The notes below the pieces were generated by a model that was not told the DNA's origin, did not search any database, and saw only the letters and a list, made by a program, of their open reading frames with translations. Positions 23,997 through 32,169 of a stretch of DNA of 64,000 bases are shown in pieces. The position numbers were made by a program, and so were the translations under genes. Each line of letters begins with the position of its first letter. Position 1 is the first letter of the stretch. The stretch comes from Thermincola carboxydiphila (GTDB lineage Bacteria > Bacillota > Thermincolia > Thermincolales > UBA2595): positions 1 to 64,000 of the forward strand of contig JAENZJ010000009.1 in the NCBI GenBank assembly GCA_016841325.1. The letters are read 5' to 3'.

Positions 23997-25123
23997 ATTT
24001 CGGTGAAAAGGTATTTCTTCAGGGTAATGAAGCCTGTGTCCGGGGAGCCCTTGATGCCGGCGCCGGGTTTTTCGCCGGATACCCCATCAGCCCGTCAACC
24101 GAAATCGCAGAATTATGTTCCCGGGTACTTCCTGAATCCGGAGGTACATTTATCCAGATGGAAGATGAGATTGCTTCTATAGCCGCAGTTATCGGAGCCG
24201 GTCTTGGGGGGCTGAAGGCCTTTACCGCTACCAGCGGGCCGGGTTTTTCACTGATGCAGGAAAACCTGGGGATGGCGGTCATGGCAGAGGTGCCTTGTGT
24301 GATTATAAATGTCCAGCGTTTTGGTCCGGCCACAGGTATTGCCACCAAGCCGGCCCAGGCTGATGTGATGCAGTCACGGTACGGGTCCCACGGTGACTAT
24401 GGAATGATTGTGCTTACACCCAGCTCAGTACAGGAGTGTTATGAACTGACCCTGGAAGCCTTTAACCTTGCCGAACGGTTTCGCAGCCCGGTTATAGTCC
24501 TTTCAGACGCTGCCCTGGCACACCTGAGGGAACAGGTGGTGATACCGGGAGATATGAGGGTTGTGGACCGGAAAAAACCTGCCTGTCCTCCGCAGGAATA
24601 CCTGCCATATAGTCCGGGTCCGGATATGATTCCACCAATGGCGGCTTACGGTGATCCCCATATTATGCGTGTTACCGGTCTGGTCCATGATAAAAGGGGT
24701 TACTCTACGGCAGACGGCGCTGAGGCTGACAGGCTGCTGCGCAGGCTGGTGCACAAAATAGAAGATTATGCCCATGAGTTCCCACCGCCGTTATATTGGG
24801 GTGACCAGGATGCGACGACATTACTGGTTGCTCATGGAGTTGTTGCTCGGGCGGCCCGTGGTGCTGTTGTACAGGCCCATAAAATGGGGATTCCGGTGGG
24901 CCTCCTGCAGTTAAGGACACTCTGGCCCTTTCCTGACCGGATCCTTGCAGGATACCTGGAAAAAGCCAAAACAGTACTTGTCCCTGAGATGAACCTGGGC
25001 CAGGTAGTCCGTGAAGTGAGGCGGGTAAATGAAGGGAAAGCAGATATTCATCTGCTTTCGCGCACAGATACCGGAGTAATTACTCCGGCACAGATTATTG
25101 CGAAACTGCAGGAGGTGATATAA
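23993..25123 (+). CDS. korA: 2-oxoacid:ferredoxin oxidoreductase alpha subunit
   Basis: Protein of 376 residues starting at TTG inside the korD stop. The pyrimidine-binding domain opens with GYPISPSTEIAELC near residue 30, then FIQMEDEIASIAAVIGAGLGG, and the ATSGPG loop. RFGPATGIATKPAQADVMQ near residue 105 is a family block. The C-terminal transketolase-like domain spans about 260-375. It oxidatively decarboxylates a 2-oxoacid with CoA, yielding acyl-CoA, CO2 and reduced ferredoxin. The likely substrate is 2-oxoglutarate, but branched-chain 2-oxoacids are possible, given the importer at the right end. Confidence 0.88.
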   Translation: MNFGEKVFLQGNEACVRGALDAGAGFFAGYPISPSTEIAELCSRVLPESGGTFIQMEDEIASIAAVIGAGLGGLKAFTATSGPGFSLMQENLGMAVMAEVPCVIINVQRFGPATGIATKPAQADVMQSRYGSHGDYGMIVLTPSSVQECYELTLEAFNLAERFRSPVIVLSDAALAHLREQVVIPGDMRVVDRKKPACPPQEYLPYSPGPDMIPPMAAYGDPHIMRVTGLVHDKRGYSTADGAEADRLLRRLVHKIEDYAHEFPPPLYWGDQDATTLLVAHGVVARAARGAVVQAHKMGIPVGLLQLRTLWPFPDRILAGYLEKAKTVLVPEMNLGQVVREVRRVNEGKADIHLLSRTDTGVITPAQIIAKLQEVI

Positions 25124-25981
25124 GTGGCCGGTTACAGTTACCGTGATTACATTGCCTGGGAGCGGCTGCCCCACCTCTGGTGTCCCGGCTGCGGGCACGG
25201 CATTATTCTTAAGGCCCTGGCCGGGGCCCTGGCAGGTCTCGGCCTGCCGCCGGATAAGATCCTGCTGGCTACCGGGATCGGATGTTCCGGGCGCAGCGGA
25301 GATTATGTGAACTGCCACCGTTTCCAGGGGACCCACGGCCGGACCCTGGCTTTTGCCACCGGAGCGAAACTGGCCCGCCCGGAAATGAAGGTTATCTGTG
25401 TAATGGGCGACGGTGATGCTTCCGCCATAGGCGGAAACCACCTCTTGCATGCCGCCAGGCGGAATATGGATGTGACCGCAGTGGTTGCCAATAATTTTAA
25501 CTATGGGATGACAGGGGGGCAGTATTCACCCCTGACACCTGCTGACAGCATTTCCAGCACCTCCCGAAAGGGTACGGTTGATATACCTATGGATATATGT
25601 TCCCTGGCCAACTGGGCAGGAGCCAACTATGTCGCCCGGTCCACGGTGTACCATGTTGCCGAATTAAAGCGTTTCCTCAGGGAGGCCTTGCAGAAAAAGG
25701 GTTTTTCCCTCGTGGAGGTGTTGAGTGACTGCCCGACATATTTCGGTCGTTATAACAAGGTTGGGTCGGCTCCGGAAATGGTGGAATGGTTCAAAAACAA
25801 TGTCATCCCTCTGGAAAAACACCGGCAGCTACCTGCAGAGGAACGGGGAAACTATTACTGGCGGGGCTGCCTGGCTGACCGCAGCAGGCCCGGTTTCCTG
25901 GAGCGTTCCGGCCGTCAGGTGGAGGGCCTGCCTTCTGATAAGGATCCGGGAGCAGTTACCGGCGGGGGTGAAAACCAATGA
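25124..25981 (+). CDS. korB: 2-oxoacid:ferredoxin oxidoreductase beta subunit (TPP-binding)
   Basis: Protein of 285 residues starting at GTG directly after the korA stop. The cysteines of the cluster site are in WCPGCGHG near residue 20, with C-rich TGIGCSGRSGDY following. The thiamine diphosphate and magnesium motif is GDGDASAIGGNHLLHAARRN followed by NNFNYGMTGGQ near residue 125. It forms the active site with KorA. The C-terminus overlaps korC by four bases, indicating coupled translation. Confidence 0.9.
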   Translation: MAGYSYRDYIAWERLPHLWCPGCGHGIILKALAGALAGLGLPPDKILLATGIGCSGRSGDYVNCHRFQGTHGRTLAFATGAKLARPEMKVICVMGDGDASAIGGNHLLHAARRNMDVTAVVANNFNYGMTGGQYSPLTPADSISSTSRKGTVDIPMDICSLANWAGANYVARSTVYHVAELKRFLREALQKKGFSLVEVLSDCPTYFGRYNKVGSAPEMVEWFKNNVIPLEKHRQLPAEERGNYYWRGCLADRSRPGFLERSGRQVEGLPSDKDPGAVTGGGENQ

Positions 25982-26505
25982 GCAAAACATGGAATGTCAT
26001 TATTGCCGGTTCCGGGGGACAGGGCCTGGGCCTGGCCGGTCGGATTCTGGCAGAGGCAGCCCTGGCTGCAGGACTCCACGCGGCCCAAAACCAAAGTTAC
26101 GGCGCCCGGGCCCGGGGTGGATACAGCCAGTCCTCTGTTGTCATCAGTCCTGATGAAATAGTCTATCCCTTTGTGGACGAACCAAATCTGGTAATTGCCT
26201 TATCCCAGAAAGCATATGATATCAATCTGCCCCTGATGGCTCGCGGGGGATTGATGATTTATGACTGTGAACTTGTGCAGGGACGGGAGGCAGAGCTAAG
26301 CAGGTGTTTCCCTTTCAGCGAAACTTCCCGCAGGGCCTGTAATTCACTGGGGATTTCCATAGCGGCCCTTGGTACCGCGGTGCGGTTAACCAATATGGTC
26401 CCTGAGGAAATGCTCAATAAAGTTCTGGGGAGTCATTTCCGGGGGGATACCCTGACCGTAAACGCCCGGTGTCTCAGCCTGGGCTTTCAATTAGCTGAAA
26501 AATAA
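25978..26505 (+). CDS. korC: 2-oxoacid:ferredoxin oxidoreductase gamma subunit
   Basis: Protein of 175 residues. The N-terminal glycine motif AGSGGQGLGLAGRILAEA and the later QSYGARARGGYSQSSVVIS block are standard for the gamma (POR_N-type) subunit. It overlaps korB (ATGA) and completes the four-subunit enzyme. The operon ends ten bases later at a strong terminator. No other gene is attached, so the enzyme serves general metabolism rather than a dedicated pathway. Confidence 0.9.
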   Translation: MSKTWNVIIAGSGGQGLGLAGRILAEAALAAGLHAAQNQSYGARARGGYSQSSVVISPDEIVYPFVDEPNLVIALSQKAYDINLPLMARGGLMIYDCELVQGREAELSRCFPFSETSRRACNSLGISIAALGTAVRLTNMVPEEMLNKVLGSHFRGDTLTVNARCLSLGFQLAEK

Positions 26506-26514
26506 GGTTTGAAT

Positions 26515-26557
26515 AAAGGCAGCGCTTCTTAATTCAGGATAGGAGCGCTGCCTTTTT
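26515..26557 (+). terminator. Terminator of korDABC
   Basis: AAAGGCAGCGCT pairs perfectly with AGCGCTGCCTTT around 17 bases and ends in five T. The A-run on the left allows use from the other strand too. Confidence 0.88.
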
Positions 26558-26573
26558 GAGCTTTACCGCCTGA

Positions 26574-27236
26574 TCAGTATTTTCCGGCCAGTATCCGGAT
26601 GTCTTCCAACCTGACCTGGAGACCACTGCTTTTTTCAAGAATCATATTGACAAGCCCAGTGTGGTTAAGGGCCATCATACAAAAGCCCGGCAGGAAAGTT
26701 ACCCGGCATCCGAAATCCGGTTCTTTCCTGATATTAGCGGCAATGCCTTCAAAGCCTATCATATGGTAAGCGATAACATCCTTAACTTTATGTTCCCGGG
26801 AGTATTTTGGCCCGACAACCCACGTGTAAAGAAGTCCGGTTACCTGTTCAGCCTCTATCACCTGGAGTACATGCGGGATAGGGCAGCCGGCGCCCATTGG
26901 CCGCCCCAGGACATAATCCCCTTTTTTGATATCCATTTTTTCCACCATGTCAGGCCGGAAGGGTAGGACAATTTTTCTGGCTGAAATTTCTCCCGGGAGC
27001 GGTTCCAGCACAAAATCATACTTATGTCCCAGGACATCCTGTTCCGGATACAAGGCCTCTGTTTCGATTCCGGCAACCTCCCCGGAGTCTTTTAATACCT
27101 GATGTTCATAATAGTAGGGGCAGTCAGAATAACTCTTCTGGGAAGAATTAATCATCCTCAGAAAGCTTTTGCAGCTGTCTTCGCCGCATAAACCGCAGTT
27201 TTTTCCGGGGGGGAGCCATGACTTTACTGCATTCAT
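26574..27236 (-). CDS. 4Fe-4S domain protein of unknown function
   Basis: Protein of 220 residues. The N-terminal region (12-42) carries a Fes-type cluster motif, CGLCGEDSC followed by a later DC, as in the corrinoid iron-sulfur protein and RnfB. Residues 60-220 form an alpha/beta domain I do not recognise, with the glycine-rich stretch GRPMGAGCPIPH near residue 112 and FLPGFCMMALNHTGL near residue 185. It begins three bases after the GTPase stop, and both follow an ABC-type ATPase, so the three act together. The set resembles metallocentre or corrinoid-protein maturation modules. The target is not identified. Confidence 0.65.
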   Translation of the reverse strand: MNAVKSWLPPGKNCGLCGEDSCKSFLRMINSSQKSYSDCPYYYEHQVLKDSGEVAGIETEALYPEQDVLGHKYDFVLEPLPGEISARKIVLPFRPDMVEKMDIKKGDYVLGRPMGAGCPIPHVLQVIEAEQVTGLLYTWVVGPKYSREHKVKDVIAYHMIGFEGIAANIRKEPDFGCRVTFLPGFCMMALNHTGLVNMILEKSSGLQVRLEDIRILAGKY

Positions 27237-27239
27237 ACA

Positions 27240-27950
27240 CTATTCACCCCTATAGAGGTAGTCTGCGATCCGGCCGTCCAGTTTTTGAATGACCCCGAAA
27301 TGGTGTTTCCAGCCGATTTCTTTTTTTCCGACACAGATAGTACAGGTACCCAGGGGCGGGTTACCCTTCAGGAAAAGATTATTCTTGTTAATATCCTCAG
27401 AGTCGCTGATCAGTTTATACAACCTGTTCAGAGAAGTCCCCTGCAGGGCATTGGTTTCCATTAAAACAATCTTGCGGTGGACTTCCTTGATTTTCTGGAT
27501 AAGGACTTCTCTTTCGGCCTGGCTCACCAGGTCAATTTTTGTGACCACGGCTATATCAGCCAGGCTGACCATGGCGCCCATTTTTTCCGGGGCATGGATC
27601 CCCGAGATTGAACTTAAAACAATGACCCCCAGTCCCTGGTTAAGGTATGGTGAGCAGCGCAGGCAAAGTCCGGCACTTTCAACTATGAACAGGTCTGCTC
27701 CATTACTTTCAGCCCATTCTACGGCATCACCCAGGACCATTACTCCCGCATGGTCAGGACAGAGGTCACCTGAGTAAATTTTTTTGGTCATAATATTAAA
27801 TTCTTTGTTTAGCTCAATATCCTCATAAGCCCTGACCACATCAATTTTAAGAAAGGCTATCCGTAGTTCATTATTGAAGTGTTTCACAATCTGTTTAGTG
27901 AGTGCGGTCTTGCCCGCAGAGGGGGGGCCGGCTATAACCAACAGCTTCAA
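27240..27950 (-). CDS. SIMIBI-class GTPase (HypB/CobW-like), unknown target
   Basis: Protein of 236 residues with TTG as the most likely start (TTGAAGCTGTTG) and a modest GGCGGTGA in front. The P-loop is GPPSAGKT (8-15). The base-recognition motif is VVTKIDL near residue 150, a variant of NKxD. Cysteines in ESAGLCLRCSPYLNQG and CTICVGKKEIGWKHHFG suggest a metal site, as in nickel or cobalt insertion GTPases HypB and CobW. It lies between the ABC ATPase and the 4Fe-4S protein. Energy-driven assembly of a metal cofactor is the best guess; no hydrogenase or urease gene lies in the window. Confidence 0.72.
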   Translation of the reverse strand: MKLLVIAGPPSAGKTALTKQIVKHFNNELRIAFLKIDVVRAYEDIELNKEFNIMTKKIYSGDLCPDHAGVMVLGDAVEWAESNGADLFIVESAGLCLRCSPYLNQGLGVIVLSSISGIHAPEKMGAMVSLADIAVVTKIDLVSQAEREVLIQKIKEVHRKIVLMETNALQGTSLNRLYKLISDSEDINKNNLFLKGNPPLGTCTICVGKKEIGWKHHFGVIQKLDGRIADYLYRGE

Positions 27951-28010
27951 AAAACATTCACCGCCTTTTTATTAAAGTAAATATCTGTTAACCCTCAGAT
28001 AACTATCTGT

Positions 28011-28793
28011 TCAGGATGCGAAATTTACGGCAAGGACATCATTGGTGATGACGTCTCCTGCCCGCAGCTGCTCCCTGATGCTGCCCACCCTGCGGTCGAT
28101 TTCAAGGAGGTTCTGGGCAGCCCTGATTTCCACTTCATTTTGGTACAGCACCTTCTTAACAGCCCCGTTTTCAATTATAATCCGTTTCTTGGTCAGGAGT
28201 GCAATCACCGGGTCGTGAGTTACAAAAACAATAATTTTCCCGGTATCTTTAATTATGTCGATGACCTCCTGTTTGAAGATACCGGCATTTTCAATCTCGT
28301 CCAGGAGTATGATGGGCGCTGCTCCAATCATAATAGCATCTGCAATCAGGAGGGACCTTGTCTGTCCTCCGGAAAGAATAGTTACCTTTGTGTCTTTATG
28401 AATTTTTTCACCAGTAAAACTGTTGGCCAGGTTTATAGTTTCAGGAATCACTGCACTGTCGGTAATTCCACGGGCACGGGCATGAATCTCTAGGAACTCT
28501 TCTGTAGTTAGGTCTGCGAAACATTTGGTATTCTGAGTAATCATAGCTATGGGTTTAAGTGAAGGGTTATACCTGATGTCATCTATAGGGTGAGTTCCGT
28601 TAACCAGAACAGTTCGGCCGGTGGAGGTATCTCCCTGGGCCAGCAGCTCAATATCAGTAATAAAAGCGGTTTTTCCGCTTCCTGTGGGGCCGACAATAGA
28701 TACGGTTTCTCCTGCCCTTAATGTAATTTCAGTGAAGTTTTCCCTTACATTTAGTTTATCTGTACCGGGAAGAATTGTGATTTCTCTGAGCAT
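28011..28793 (-). CDS. Stand-alone ABC-type ATPase of a cofactor-maturation-like operon
   Basis: Protein of 260 residues. Walker A is GPTGSGKTAF (near residue 35), the Q-loop is MITQNTK, the signature is LSGGQTRSLL, Walker B is PIILLDEIEN and the switch histidine is in VTHDP. No membrane partner is encoded nearby, and a C-terminal extension of about 50 residues (EVEIRAAQNLLEIDRRVGS) follows the core. It opens a three-gene minus-strand operon with the GTPase and the 4Fe-4S protein. In function it may resemble soluble ABC ATPases such as AtwA, which activates methyl-CoM reductase, rather than a transporter; this is an analogy only. GAGAGGAGAG precedes the ATG. Confidence 0.72.
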   Translation of the reverse strand: MLREITILPGTDKLNVRENFTEITLRAGETVSIVGPTGSGKTAFITDIELLAQGDTSTGRTVLVNGTHPIDDIRYNPSLKPIAMITQNTKCFADLTTEEFLEIHARARGITDSAVIPETINLANSFTGEKIHKDTKVTILSGGQTRSLLIADAIMIGAAPIILLDEIENAGIFKQEVIDIIKDTGKIIVFVTHDPVIALLTKKRIIIENGAVKKVLYQNEVEIRAAQNLLEIDRRVGSIREQLRAGDVITNDVLAVNFAS

Positions 28794-28917
28794 AAGTTCT
28801 CTCCTCTCAACAATTTATTTCCTGCAGTCTAAACTATGTATTATGTATTCGAAAGGTTACTTTTAAAGGCAGGTAATTTGAGGCTATTTAGAAAAACTGG
28901 ATGCTGTTTCCTTGAAA

Positions 28918-28936
28918 ACTGTATCAATAATACAGT
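28918..28936. promoter_or_regulatory. Perfect inverted repeat upstream of the ABC/GTPase/Fe-S operon
   Basis: ACTGTA and TACAGT flank seven bases, 125 bases before the ABC ATPase start. It could be an operator; evidence is only the symmetry. Confidence 0.3.
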
Positions 28937-28968
28937 GTTGACATGGTAAATCCAAAGAAAAAGATTAA

Positions 28969-29011
28969 GGGAACGCACCTTGATAATCAGAACTCTGAAG
29001 GATGCGTTCCC
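28969..29011 (-). terminator. Terminator of the Gln-rich protein gene
   Basis: GGGAACGCA and TGCGTTCCC pair. On the minus strand a T-rich stretch (TTAATCTTTTTC) follows. Confidence 0.7.
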
Positions 29012-29037
29012 CTGGCATTATTTATTAAATCTCAATC

Positions 29038-29370
29038 TTAGTAAGTGCTTACATATTGTCCGGTTGGTCCGAACTGGGCGGTATTGATTGGACGGTTAGC
29101 CCAACTGCTGGTAGTAATTGAACCCTGATACGGGGATCCAAATTGCTGCCCCACGGTGCCGAACTGAACACTGCTCATCATTGACTGCATCTGTGAAGCT
29201 ACCTGTTGGCAAAGCTGGGCAGCTTGCTGCAGCTGCTGGGCCGCGTTGCGCTCAGACTGCTCAATCTGGTGCAGCTGGGTTGCGTGAGCGCTCTCGCTCT
29301 GGCTCAGCTGGTTACAAATTTGAGCAATCTGGTTCAGGCTGCTCTGAATCTGACTGACTTGTGAATACAT
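29038..29370 (-). CDS. Small Gln/Ser-rich coiled-coil protein
   Basis: Protein of 110 residues without signal peptide or cysteine-rich domain (two Cys only). Residues 5-75 form a helix with regular spacing of Gln, Ser and hydrophobic residues (IAQICNQLSQSESAHATQLH). Residues 76-110 are Gly, Ser, Thr and Tyr rich (TSSWANRPINTAQFGPTGQY). The composition resembles spore-coat or exosporium structural proteins, but no family is recognised. GGAGGTG lies about eleven bases before the ATG. It is a single-gene unit with its own terminator. Confidence 0.65.
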   Translation of the reverse strand: MYSQVSQIQSSLNQIAQICNQLSQSESAHATQLHQIEQSERNAAQQLQQAAQLCQQVASQMQSMMSSVQFGTVGQQFGSPYQGSITTSSWANRPINTAQFGPTGQYVSTY

Positions 29371-29523
29371 TAGTAAAACAACACCTCCATGGAAATTTAT
29401 TGGTGAATCTGAGCATTAGTATTTCAATATTTGAGTAAATTATTCCGGCAGTGGAGCAAAAAAATTTGGAATTTTCCCGGCAGGGACAGGGGAAACTAGT
29501 AGAAAATGAAAGGAGGCACTTGA

Positions 29524-30174
29524 ATGGCTAAACATATTTTCTGCCTGATGACGGTGTTATTGCTGCTGGCAGCCGGCTGTGCGGGTGAGGAGGCAGAAAA
29601 GAAACCCCTCCCCCGGGAGCAGGCGCCAGCCCATGAGACAATGCTGGATGCCGCTGCCGCTGACCCTTTTGCAGATGGATGTGTGTCCTGTCACAAGAAG
29701 ACGGCCCAGGTCGACCAGTCCCTGCCGGCCTACGTATCAAGAATTTCCGGACATCCGGAGGTCAAAGAAGCAACTGTCAATGAATGCTACCGGTGTCACG
29801 AAGCTGAAAAGGACTATTCCCTCTATAAAAAATTTTACCGGGGAATTCATAAGGTCCACTGGGAAAGCCAGACTTTTTATAATGAACAGAAAGGGCGCTG
29901 TTATTCCTGTCATACTGTAGAAACCAATGGTGTATCAGGAATAAAAAAATACCCCCTGGCGGGCTACCGTTCGGGGATAGAAACAGCAGGAGAAGATGTT
30001 TCGGAGCAAAAGGCAGCTCCACAGACTAAAACCCGGCAGCCACAGGTAACGCCGGACCAGAAAGCGAAACCGGAACGCCGGCCGGCACAGGAGCCGGAAC
30101 AGCCGGAACAACCTGAACCCCAGCCGGAACAGGAGCCGGAAGAGGAACCGGAAGTGCCAACACCTGGACCATAA
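29524..30174 (+). CDS. Three-haem c-type cytochrome lipoprotein with Pro/Glu-rich tail
   Basis: Protein of 216 residues. The signal peptide ends in lipobox LLAAGC (Cys19). Haem-binding CxxCH motifs are CVSCH (53-57), CYRCH (88-92) and CYSCH (126-130). Residues about 165-216 form a charged low-complexity tail of Pro, Glu and Gln (repeats of EQPEQPEP type), suited to spanning or contacting the wall. Such lipid-anchored cytochromes outside a Gram-positive membrane move electrons to the surface. AAAGGAGG precedes the ATG. It is a lone gene; no cytochrome maturation genes lie nearby. Confidence 0.82.
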   Translation: MAKHIFCLMTVLLLLAAGCAGEEAEKKPLPREQAPAHETMLDAAAADPFADGCVSCHKKTAQVDQSLPAYVSRISGHPEVKEATVNECYRCHEAEKDYSLYKKFYRGIHKVHWESQTFYNEQKGRCYSCHTVETNGVSGIKKYPLAGYRSGIETAGEDVSEQKAAPQTKTRQPQVTPDQKAKPERRPAQEPEQPEQPEPQPEQEPEEEPEVPTPGP

Positions 30175-30215
30175 GCTTTCACTGTTGATGGTCTTTGTAT
30201 ATAAAAGTGTTAAGA

Positions 30216-30375
30216 CAGGGGTTTCGCTGGAGGCACCCCTGAGCTTACAATTGTTATTAAAACAGGGGTAGATGTGTTCCTGAGGCGGAGTCTGTCGTCC
30301 GTCCGGCCAACGACCGCGAAGCGGGAGTTGCTGCCGGCGGAGATGTAGCCCGCCGAAGGAATTCATCTATCCCTG
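30216..30375. mobile_element. Palindromic element like an IS200/IS605-derived MITE
   Basis: A short hairpin CAGGGGT/ACCCCTG (30216-30241) is followed by a longer foldback. Its outer arms, 30263-30288 and 30350-30375, match at about 20 of 26 positions (CAGGG-TAGATG and CATCTA-CCCTG outermost). Inside are CAAC-GACCGC-GAA-GCGGGA-GTTG (30308-30330) and CGGCGG/CCGCCG hairpins. Two subterminal hairpins without long direct repeats are typical of IS605-type ends and their small non-coding derivatives. No transposase remains. Confidence 0.4.
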
Positions 30376-30416
30376 CCCATGTTACAATATAAGCTGGGAA
30401 GTCTCCTGTAAGACCC

Positions 30417-31922
30417 CTATCTTAATCTGAAGAACTTTGACGACTCCTGCAGGTTCCGCAGCTGTTGGTTGAGGTTGCTGATTTCGTTCTGGATATGGTT
30501 TGTGTTTGTGGTGACTTCACCGGCTGATGCACTTACTTCTTCTGTAGAAGCCGCATTTTCCTGAGAGATGGCAGAAATATTCATTATAGCCTCAGTGGCT
30601 GATTCAGTTTCTGCTGCCAGTTCTCCGGTAATACCGGTGTTTTCTTCAGTAATCCGGGCGATTATGTCAGTGGCCTGGGCAATTTCCCGGCTTTGTGATT
30701 TCATGTTTTCCATCGAGGAATTAATTTCGTCCAGTCTGCTGACTACCTGGTTTACTGCTTTGATGATGTTCCTCAGGGCTGTACCTGCCTTGTAGGCAAC
30801 TTTACTTCCTTCTTCCACGTCTAATGTGGCCCTGACTGTTTCATCGACCACATTCTTTGTTTCTGCCTGAATGCCTGTAATCAGTTCCCTGATTTCTTCA
30901 GTTGATTTCCTGCTGTTTTCCGCCAGCTTACGGACTTCATCAGCTACCACGGCAAATCCCTTGCCGTGTTCTCCGGCCCTGGCCGCTTCTATGGCTGCGT
31001 TTAGGGCCAGCAGGTTTGTCTGTTCGGCAATGTCGTCAATGACCTGGATAATCTCACCTATTTGCTGGGAGCGGTCACCAAGGGAAGCCACTTTTTGTGA
31101 CAAATTATTGACAATTTCCTTGATTGATTTCATATCATCTATGGTTTCATCAACAAGGTCTTTACCTTCATTAGCGGCGCCATAACAGTTTTCAATATCT
31201 TCATTTATCAGTTTTGTATTTTCCACAACCAGGTCGGTTGCTTCCGAAACATGGTCAATAACCTGGACAGTGGTATTCACACTTTCAGTCTGTTTAACAG
31301 CATTTTCACGGATGGCATCTGTTACCTGGCCCAGTTTATTGATCATATCAGTGGTTTTTTGCATATCTTTAGCCTGTTCCTGGCTGCCCACAGATATCTG
31401 TTCGATAGCCTGTTTTACCTGTTCTATTGTTTCCAGGTTTTTGGCTGCATTGGTGTTTAAGGTATCACTAATTTCAACCATCTGGTCAGTGGCAACGAAA
31501 ACATCATACATGTATTTTTTGAGGTTTTTATACATTTCTTTAAACGAAGCGCCCAGGTTTTCCAGTTCATCTCCGGTTTTAATAATATTGATTTCTTTAG
31601 CCGGAGCTGAGAGGTCTCCCTGGGAAATCCGGTGTATCATTTCATGCAGCACCTTCACGGGCCTGTTGACATTGCGAATTATGTAGACCGTAAAAGCCAG
31701 GGAAATTATGAGGGCAACAATTATTATAATGCCGGTTTCCAGGGCAAGGTTTTGAAACCGGTCATTAATTATCTGACCAATCTCCGGATTATCTGCAGCC
31801 GCTTTCAGGAGAGAGGTCTTCAGGCCGGACAGGTTTAAATAGGCTGCAACAGCCGTAATAACCAGTAACCAGAACATAACTGCAAAGGCGGTACAAATCT
31901 TAAAAGCCAGTTTGACCTTCAT
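30417..31922 (-). CDS. Methyl-accepting chemotaxis protein
   Basis: Protein of 501 residues. Membrane segments at about 8-30 and 64-84 enclose an external part of only some 33 residues, too small for a usual ligand-binding domain. A HAMP region follows ([22 protein letters not shown]), then the methylation helices and the signalling hairpin ([20 protein letters not shown] then [12 protein letters not shown], near residue 310). It signals to CheA/CheW, which are not in the window. GGAAGGGAG precedes the ATG. A perfect Spo0A-box sequence lies about 110 bases upstream, suggesting control during the transition to sporulation. Confidence 0.9.
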   Translation of the reverse strand: MKVKLAFKICTAFAVMFWLLVITAVAAYLNLSGLKTSLLKAAADNPEIGQIINDRFQNLALETGIIIIVALIISLAFTVYIIRNVNRPVKVLHEMIHRISQGDLSAPAKEINIIKTGDELENLGASFKEMYKNLKKYMYDVFVATDQMVEISDTLNTNAAKNLETIEQVKQAIEQISVGSQEQAKDMQKTTDMINKLGQVTDAIRENAVKQTESVNTTVQVIDHVSEATDLVVENTKLINEDIENCYGAANEGKDLVDETIDDMKSIKEIVNNLSQKVASLGDRSQQIGEIIQVIDDIAEQTNLLALNAAIEAARAGEHGKGFAVVADEVRKLAENSRKSTEEIRELITGIQAETKNVVDETVRATLDVEEGSKVAYKAGTALRNIIKAVNQVVSRLDEINSSMENMKSQSREIAQATDIIARITEENTGITGELAAETESATEAIMNISAISQENAASTEEVSASAGEVTTNTNHIQNEISNLNQQLRNLQESSKFFRLR

Positions 31923-32031
31923 AAATAACTCCCTTCCTTTTCAGGCTATTTCATCCCAACAGGCCTTCGCAGAGGCCGCCGCTTTCACTTGTAGTACTGT
32001 ATTCCATATGAAATAACTTTTTCCTGCATTA

Positions 32032-32040
32032 TTCGACAAA
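32032..32040 (-). promoter_or_regulatory. Candidate Spo0A box upstream of the chemotaxis receptor
   Basis: On the minus strand this reads TTTGTCGAA, a perfect 0A-box consensus, in the divergent region between the receptor (minus) and the CNNM/CorC protein (plus). Confidence 0.55.
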
Positions 32041-32169
32041 AAAGCACTATGGGCACAGGTTTTGGTCACCCCGGAAGATTGCACACAGAAAAAGAAGAGA
32101 CTATAAAAAGGGAAATAACGTATAATAGTAGAATAATGTCAAAAAACTTTAATTTTTCCGGGGGAGTAA

